Of a DNA stretch of 64,000 bases, positions 43,214-64,000 are shown piece by piece; the first letter of the stretch is position 1, and each line of letters begins with the position of its first letter. Position numbers and translations under genes: made by a program. Under the pieces are notes generated by a model. The model did not search any database. It was given only the letters and a program-made list of their open reading frames with translations, and was not told the origin of the DNA. Source of the stretch: Macrostomum hystrix (taxonomy: Eukaryota; Platyhelminthes; Macrostomidae); assembly GCA_950097015.1 (NCBI GenBank), contig CATNEN010000002.1, forward strand, positions 5,301,001 through 5,365,000, in the 5' to 3' direction.

Positions 43214-43795
43214 CAGTAGCCTCAGAAAGTCTCAATCTCAAAGATAAGTCACAAATAAGCCAGTAAGGATTCGCCGAATTTTAGTGGCCTAGGACAGACA
43301 GTAAGAATAGTCAATTTGTAAATCGACCATCTCAAACCAGTCTCAAGTCGCAGCTCATTGGAACATAAAGAGAAACGCGAATGTTAATATATAATTATTT
43401 AAATGAACCGGTGCTAAAAGAGATGACAAATTTGACAAACGGCCAATCAAGGCTAAACATGAAACAGGTACAGAAATGCTTCTCACAAAACAGCTAAGTT
43501 ACAGTAGTAATAGACATGACACTGCAATCATTTTCAGCCTTTTTTGTTAATAAGGGATTCCGGATTAAGGACAGATCATTAAATTTATAGTTTACATTCT
43601 CGCAGTTTCAAAAAACTTTTTTGAGCTCCACTTGCTCGCAAAATTTTTGGGACTTTGTGATAATATATTACACTGATGAATCCCTGCTTGAGGGATTTCT
43701 ACAGATTGAAGAATCCCGATAAGAGCTTGCTAAATCTCTACAAAGCTTGACGAATCCCAATAAAAGTTAATAAGTTCCTACAGATCGAATAATGT
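43214..43795. other. Spacer, nothing recognised
   Basis: AT-rich sequence without a recognisable gene or repeat. Confidence 0.4.
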
Positions 43796-44275
43796 TTACA
43801 GCTTGAAGAATCCCAATGGAGTTTGAAGAATCCCAATGAAGTTTGAAGAATCCCAATGGAGCTTTGAAGAATCCCAATACAGCTTGAAGAATCCCAATAC
43901 AGCTTGAAGAATCCCAATGGAGCTTTGCAGAATCCCAATACAGTTTGAAGAATCCCAATGAAGTTTGAAGAATCCCAATGGAGCTTTGAAGAATCCCAAT
44001 ACAGCTTGAAGAATCCCAATACAGCTTGAAGAATCCCAATGGAGCTTTGCAGAATCCCAATACAGTTTGAAGAATCCCAATGGAGCTTTGCAGAATCCCA
44101 ATACAGTTTGAAGAATCCCAATGGAGTTTGAAGAATCCCAATGGAGTTTGAAGAATCCCAATGGAGATTGAAGAATCCCAATGGAGTTTGAAGAATCCCA
44201 ATGGAGTTTGCAGAATCCCAATGGAGTTTGAAGAATCCCGATGGAGATTGAAGAATCCCAACAGAGCTGGCTAAA
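43795..44275. repeat. 20-21-bp minisatellite downstream of mago
   Basis: Units of gaagaatcccaatggagttt alternate with 21-bp forms carrying ggagcttt or acagctt. Open frames on the minus strand rich in Gly, Ile, Leu, Phe, Trp and Ser come from the repeat and are not genes. The array ends about 190 bp beyond the stop of mago. Confidence 0.88.
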
Positions 44276-44463
44276 TACACAAATCCCAGTGAATATTGTA
44301 TAATTCCAAATTAAAAGATCCTCAACAAATAATGTAAACAAATCCCACTGTTTATAAATCCCCAAAGCATAAAATCCCCCATTTTAAATTTCCTAAAGAG
44401 GAAAAGCAAGACTGACAAAGCAAATAGTTTTGGCGAGAATCTAGCCAGAGCGCAGTCAGAGCG

Positions 44464-44925
44464 CTAAATAGGCTTGATCTTAAAGTGCAGGCTAATGAGT
44501 GAGAAGACCAGGCACTTGAGATCCTGCACCAGGTAATAGAAGGTGCGCAGGCCATCGGGATCCTTGGTGCCAGTGATCTCAGCCAGGGAGCCAATCTTGG
44601 AGGTGGTGAAGCTGATGTGCTCGCTGTTGAAGACAATCTCCAGTTCCTGACGGCCTACCCGGTCTGGCATTGGCCACTGTTGGTCATCCTCCTGCATGAT
44701 CTCGCTCTCGGTGATGATTCGCTGCAGCTCGGCGATGACCGCGGGGGACACGCAGGCCTCCTTGCGGATCATGGTGTCATTCTTGTAGTTGGAATTGTTG
44801 GCGTAGCGCAGCCTGCCGTCCGGCCTGAACTCGAATTCCAGGAACTCGTGCCCGAATATGCCCCGATGCCCGATGTAGTAGCGCAGGTAAAATGCGTCCT
44901 TCAATGCGGCGGCGTTGGAGGCCAT
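44464..44925 (-). CDS. mago: Protein mago nashi homolog (MAGOH)
   Basis: Mago is a core subunit of the exon junction complex; it binds Y14 (RBM8A), locks eIF4A3 on spliced mRNA and acts in mRNA localisation and nonsense-mediated decay. The 153-residue product matches the near-invariant family across its length: [61 protein letters not shown] and [13 protein letters not shown], ending in FKIKPI. It carries about seven extra N-terminal residues (MASNAAA) compared with the human 146-residue protein. There is no intron in the coding region. Upstream lies a homopurine tract (45100-45450). Confidence 0.97.
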   Translation of the reverse strand: MASNAAALKDAFYLRYYIGHRGIFGHEFLEFEFRPDGRLRYANNSNYKNDTMIRKEACVSPAVIAELQRIITESEIMQEDDQQWPMPDRVGRQELEIVFNSEHISFTTSKIGSLAEITGTKDPDGLRTFYYLVQDLKCLVFSLISLHFKIKPI

Positions 44926-45089
44926 GTCTCACGTGATTGGCTGGCAGGCTTGTTGAGCTTGGGGCTTAGTGACCGCTCAGCGAGAACTGAAGAGGATAAA
45001 AAATTGGCAAAGTGTCTGTGAGCGCGTCACCAATTTGGCTTTTTAATTTTTTTATAGGCGAAAGAATGAAAGAACTAACGGACGGGCTA

Positions 45090-45455
45090 ACGGAGGATGG
45101 GGAAAGTGAGAAGGGGAAGAAGGAGAAAGAGGGAAGAAGGGGAAGAGGGGAAGAATGGTAGAAGGGGAAGATGGGAGGAATGGTAGAATGGTAGAAGGGG
45201 AGGAAGGGAAAACGGAAGGAGGAAAGATGGGAAGAGGGAAGAAGGGTAGAATGAGAGAAGGGGAAGGAGGGAATGAGGGAAGAAAAGAAGGGAGCGAGGG
45301 AAGAGGGGAGCGAGGGAAGAAAAGGGAGAAGGGAAGAAAAGGGAGAAGGGAAGAAAAGGGAGAAGGGAAGAAAAGGGAGAAGGGAAGAATGAGAGATGGG
45401 GAAGAAGGGAAAAAGGGGGAAGAATGGGGAAGGGGAAGAAGGGGAGAATGGGAGC
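45090..45455. repeat. Homopurine (GGGAAGAA)n tract upstream of mago
   Basis: About 360 bases of the plus strand are almost entirely A and G, in loose repeats such as gaaaagggagaagggaag. Only scattered T residues interrupt it. It starts about 165 bp upstream of the mago start codon. Purine tracts of this kind can form triplex (H-) DNA under supercoiling. Confidence 0.85.
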
Positions 45456-46064
45456 ACTATATTAACACATACGAAAAACACTTGCATGTTGTCTACTCGT
45501 ATAGTAAACAACATGAGAAATAAGTAAAAAAGTTTTAATCCACTGGCTATAGTCAAAACAGAGAAGCATGCTTTCCTTTATAAATTTCGAATAGGGTTTA
45601 TTAGTTGTCAGACACTGCAAGGTAGTTGCATTATAAATAGCTGCATAGAGACACAATTCAGAAACTGGAGGACAAGACATTGAAAATTTTATGTATAAAA
45701 AACGTTTAATCAGGCTACCCAATTGAAATCCTTTAAACTAACTGGCTTTAAAGATTAACGATTTAAGCAGCAATCGTTACTTCACTAAGAAACTACTATG
45801 CGTTGAAGCAATAAAAATGATATATTCTGTACAGCGAAGGTAGATAAAATGATGAGCTTTTCTAATTAAAAGAAACATTCAGCTAAAACAGGAAGCTGAT
45901 TGGTTGATAACTGACTATAACAAAAATCACGATAAAATAGGAAAGCGACTCAGATAAACAAACAGATCGATTAGTCGATTGCCAAAGCGAGTGAAAAAAT
46001 CTAGCGAAGCGCTACTCGTAATTAAGCTCGTTAAAATATTCGGTCGGCACTGCATGCCAAATTA
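45456..46064. other. Spacer, nothing recognised
   Basis: AT-rich sequence with no recognised gene, SINE or array. Confidence 0.4.
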
Positions 46065-46580
46065 CTGGAGGAGGGGTAGGGGTCGGAGTGTACATTCACT
46101 GGCGTGAGGTGGGATTGGGGGAGGGTTGGAGTGTACATTCACTAGCGTGAGGTGGGACTGGGGGAGGGGCTGAGTGTACATTCACTAGCGTGAGGTGGGA
46201 CTGGGGGAGGGGTCGGAGTGTACATTCCTGGCGTGAGGTGGGGTCTGGGGTAAGGGTCGGAGTGTACATTCTTGGCGTGAGGTGGGACTGGGGGAGGGGT
46301 AGTAGTGTACATTCCTGGCGTGAGGTGGGGTCTGGGGGAAGGGTCGGAGTGTACATTCCTGGCGTGAGGTGGGGTCTGGGGGAAGGGTCGGAGTGTACAT
46401 TCACTGGCGTGAGGGGGCTGGGGGAGGGGTCGGAGTGTACATTCCTGGCGTGAGGTGGGGTCTGGGGGAAGGGTCGGAGTGTACATTCACTGGCGTGAGG
46501 GGGCTGGGGGAGGGGTCGGAGTGTACATTCCTGGCGTGAGGTGGGGTCTGGGGGAAAGGTCGGGTCGGAGTGTACATTTA
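46065..46580. repeat. G-rich minisatellite of about 43 bp
   Basis: About a dozen units contain gtcggagtgtacattc, ctggcgtgaggtgggg and tctgggggaagg. The plus strand has closely spaced G runs (gggg, ggggg) that could fold as G-quadruplexes. Pro-rich frames on the other strand are by-products. Confidence 0.88.
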
Positions 46581-47007
46581 TGAAATAGCACTGGGGTTTG
46601 TTAGCTAATGCAATCACTTCTGTTTCAACAAAGAGTTAAATTCGATTAAAAAGGTGAAAAATAGTCGAGAAAATACACATTATCATGGCAGTTGCAGAGG
46701 TTAGCGCAAAGCAGAGTTTGTACTATTACTTTACAAAATTTACCTTCTATATATGAGAGAAAAAGTTCTGTGGAGTAAAAGAAATGAATGGGTGACATGC
46801 ATAAAAATGGTAAAAATATAGCAAACAGACAAAACAAGCTAAATAACAGATATAAAAGTACAAAAACTACTTTGCCCTGCGGCAAACAACAAGAATAGTC
46901 GATTCTGCCGAGCTGAAAAATGGCTACCAAAAAGACAGTCAAAATATTTTACATTTTGAGTTCTGGTCCACAGCAGTTAAATGACTTTGTTGGCGAATTA
47001 TCAGAGC
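46581..47007. other. Downstream flank of CACHD1
   Basis: This contains the presumed 3' UTR of CACHD1 (minus strand). I found no clear minus-strand AATAAA close to the stop codon. Confidence 0.4.
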
Positions 47008-61519
<14,512 letters not shown>

Positions 61520-61670
61520 CCTAAATTTAGGCCTGCAAGATAACCAAAAACTATAATTTATTGAACTGCATCTGGAAATCTAGCTCACCATTTGTTTTGA
61601 TTTTCCTATCTCTTATAAAAATTTGAGATTTCTTCTGTGTTATCTATTGTAATTAATAACTAATTTATAG

Positions 61671-61943
61671 ACTGCACCTGCCCCAATTGGGCCAGATGTG
61701 CAGTGGACAGCACTGCAGCAGCTATTATGTGGCACATCTGAAGTCTGCAACTGGCTGTTCAGCCCATGGACTGGGGGGATGCCACACCCACCCTCAATTA
61801 CCGCGGCTGATACTGGTACCCATTTAACAGCTGGTTGAGTTAAGTGTCTCACTAAAGGACACAAAATGTTCCAGTGGAGTTGGGAATTGAACCCCCAACC
61901 TTCAAGTTGGGAATCCTATGCTCTAACCACATGGCTACAACCT
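61671..61943 (-). mobile_element. SINE family 2 copy upstream of CACHD1
   Basis: On the minus strand the tRNA-like head (tgtagccatgtggttagag and gggttcaattccc) and the family body are present. It sits about 150 bp upstream of the CACHD1 start codon and has the same orientation as the gene. Confidence 0.85.
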
Positions 61944-64000
61944 CAGCCTAAAATTCCTAAAACTAGAGTAATGGGCACCCAATGGGCATCCAAGTAATTG
62001 ATAGTTTTTTATAATTTATTTTCTCTCCTCTAAATTGTACATGTTAACTTAATATCTCCTAGTCTCAACTATCCACTAAACCATTTCTTAAATGCTACAT
62101 CTCTCCACTGTAACATTTTCTTAATGTTACACCTCTTAACAGGCATATTTTTTATTTTAGAAATAATTTAAAACATATTATCTATAACTATATCATAGAA
62201 ATCACATTTTAAAAGCTACATAAAAGCATTCTTTAGTCAATAAAATATATTCAAAATTTTTTGATAGTATTATTTTGGTTATAAAACACAATTTTACAAT
62301 AATAAAATGACTTTAAAACTAATAAAAAGACTAAGACTCTAGCCAATGACAAATATATTTAAATCAAAGCAATGCATAGCAATTCTGCATAATGTGATAA
62401 GAAAACATTTCTAAAAATAGGGGGAACAGAAAACTAATAAAAATACTGTAGACATTAAAATACAAAAGTACATATTGAAAACAAAGGCAAGGATCCCTAA
62501 TGGAGTGAATTTAAAAAAGCTGCGGACACTCTTGCTAGGCATGCAGGTGCGCAGTTTCTTTCAAGAAAAAGAGCACAAATGCACAATTTCTATATATCTT
62601 CAGTCTGACTCAATGTAGTGATTGATTTCATGAAAAAATGTTGAAAGACCTTTTTTGATCTCCATAGTGTATTTCTAAAAATAGAACAGCTACATGGTGA
62701 TTTCGCAAAATATGATCCATATACCAAATGACCTTCTTTTTGACCTCCATAGTGTATTTTTATAATTACAACAGCTAAGGCTATGTCTTTTTGCACTTGG
62801 GCACTGTGGAGCATGTAGTCATGTTTGCAAATAAATGTGTGCCCCTCCATCAAAAAAATTCTGTAACTGTGCATGGCTATAATCACACCTACATGTACAT
62901 GTGAGTTTATTTTAATATGTAAATGTATACCTAAGCAAACAATAGCATGCATGTACAGCACAGGTGCACACTGCTATACCATGTGCACCTACATGTACAT
63001 CTAAATGTATTTTATAATGTGTCATAATGTACATATATTGAAACGCACAAGGTGCGAGTACAGAGGCACTGGCATTCACTGAACTTAGTTTTAATTGATT
63101 TTTCTCTTAAAATTTATTTTTAGAGAAGCTTATGATGATATCTCATGTTTCTGATTTTCTTGAAAATTCTGACAATTAACTCTAATCCATTTTCATTTTT
63201 TGTTAAGCATGACTCTAAACATAAAATGTGTACCATTTCCAACATTTGTATTGTTTCAGTGGGTGAATAGATGTATATGTTTATCTAGCAATCTATATGA
63301 CCTAGATGTCACTAGTCCAAAAGGGACCTAGCACTTAGTAGACCTTATGACTAACACATAGTGATTAGTGGTATGCTACTATTCTGATTAGTGTTAGCTA
63401 GCAATTTTTCAAAAAATAAATCAAAATTTTATTATCATTGGCTGACTATTTAGTGTAGCCTAACTCTCATGCAAACTCAAATAAGCTGACTTAGACTTAG
63501 AGTTGATCTTCCTATTGCATAACAACATAATATTTTACATCATTTGTCAAAAATTTTAGCCATTTAATCTTAAAGTGAGAAATATTATAAGTAACAAAAC
63601 CAAATAAAAGCTATAAAAAGATCTTTTAGTCTTGACTTGATGTTAGATTCAGATTCGAAGCATATTTTGATACAAAACTACAATAGTTAGGCTTAGTAAC
63701 TGTAACAAATAAAGTAAACTTAACACTTATAATTTTTCGAATATTTTATGCCTGCAGAATTTTTAATAAAGTATAGGCCCAATACTGTTATTTTGACTAC
63801 AATTATTTTGACTATTTAATGACTACTGGCGATTGTGCAGTTTCCCGCTCTAAATTATTTTTACCCTTTTTCGAACTTTTCAAATATTAAACAAGTGTAG
63901 GCCTAACAATGCAAGTTCACAAGTTCAAAGCAAGTTCAAGTTCATGTCTGCACGTTCCCACTACACAGGGTAGTAGTACGTTATCCAGTAGAGGATATTG
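61944..64000. other. AT-rich region at the right edge, no gene recognised
   Basis: No coding region with recognisable features was found. A direct repeat of about 45 bp containing ctccatagtgtattt occurs at about 62658 and 62740, and short acatgtacat words recur near 62890-63000. Nothing else was identified. Confidence 0.4.

Noticed and set aside
45155-45523. Glu/Gly/Lys/Arg-rich plus-strand frame
   Set aside because: It is the translation of a homopurine tract with no other coding evidence.
61611-61620. TATA-like ttttataaga on the minus strand upstream of CACHD1
   Set aside because: It would place the start site at or inside the possible 5' UTR donor at 61588, so the two interpretations conflict and neither is certain.

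Overview
The window is nuclear DNA from an invertebrate animal. It carries spliced metazoan genes with GT-AG introns (mostly GTGAGT donors), tRNA-derived SINEs, a Tc1-type DNA transposon remnant and a very large amount of minisatellite DNA. A flatworm or other lophotrochozoan would fit, but nothing in the sequence fixes the phylum.

Layout. (1) 1-10.5 kb, plus strand: the 3' part of a gene built from at least 38 small exons. One exon encodes a cysteine-rich WSC domain. Thirty-six mini-exons of 39-72 nt, all phase 1-1, encode a basic repeat ending in S-L-P-P-x-Y/F-R, and a His-rich terminal exon ends at 10471. I do not recognise this protein, and it is the most unusual item in the window. (2) 12.3-17.6 kb, minus: complete SDHA (succinate dehydrogenase flavoprotein subunit) in four coding exons. 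(3) 17.6-32.5 kb: no gene seen; minisatellites with units of 35, ~17-20, 38, 16 and 33 bp, plus two SINEs. (4) 32.6-33.8 kb, plus: an intronless rhodopsin-class GPCR of 380 aa with non-canonical motifs. (5) 34.8-35.5 kb: an internally deleted Tc1/mariner element with both inverted repeats. (6) 37.6-42.5 kb: a 24-bp satellite of about 200 units. (7) 44.5-44.9 kb, minus: intronless mago nashi, preceded by a homopurine tract. (8) 47.0-61.5 kb, minus: a complete CACHD1 gene (alpha2delta-like VWA/Cache membrane protein) in 11 coding exons. I joined these by hand into a continuous 1463-codon frame.

The genes do not form an operon or pathway. SDHA is a mitochondrial respiratory enzyme, mago an exon-junction-complex core protein, CACHD1 and the GPCR are membrane signalling proteins, and the WSC repeat protein is probably extracellular. 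What unifies the window is its architecture: most large introns and intergenic gaps hold their own minisatellite with a private repeat unit. Several arrays show higher-order periodicity, some units carry splice-site-like words, and at least one array was clearly amplified out of a SINE.

All gene names rest on protein motifs recognised by eye. Exon boundaries come from splice consensus plus exact phase agreement, not from transcripts.
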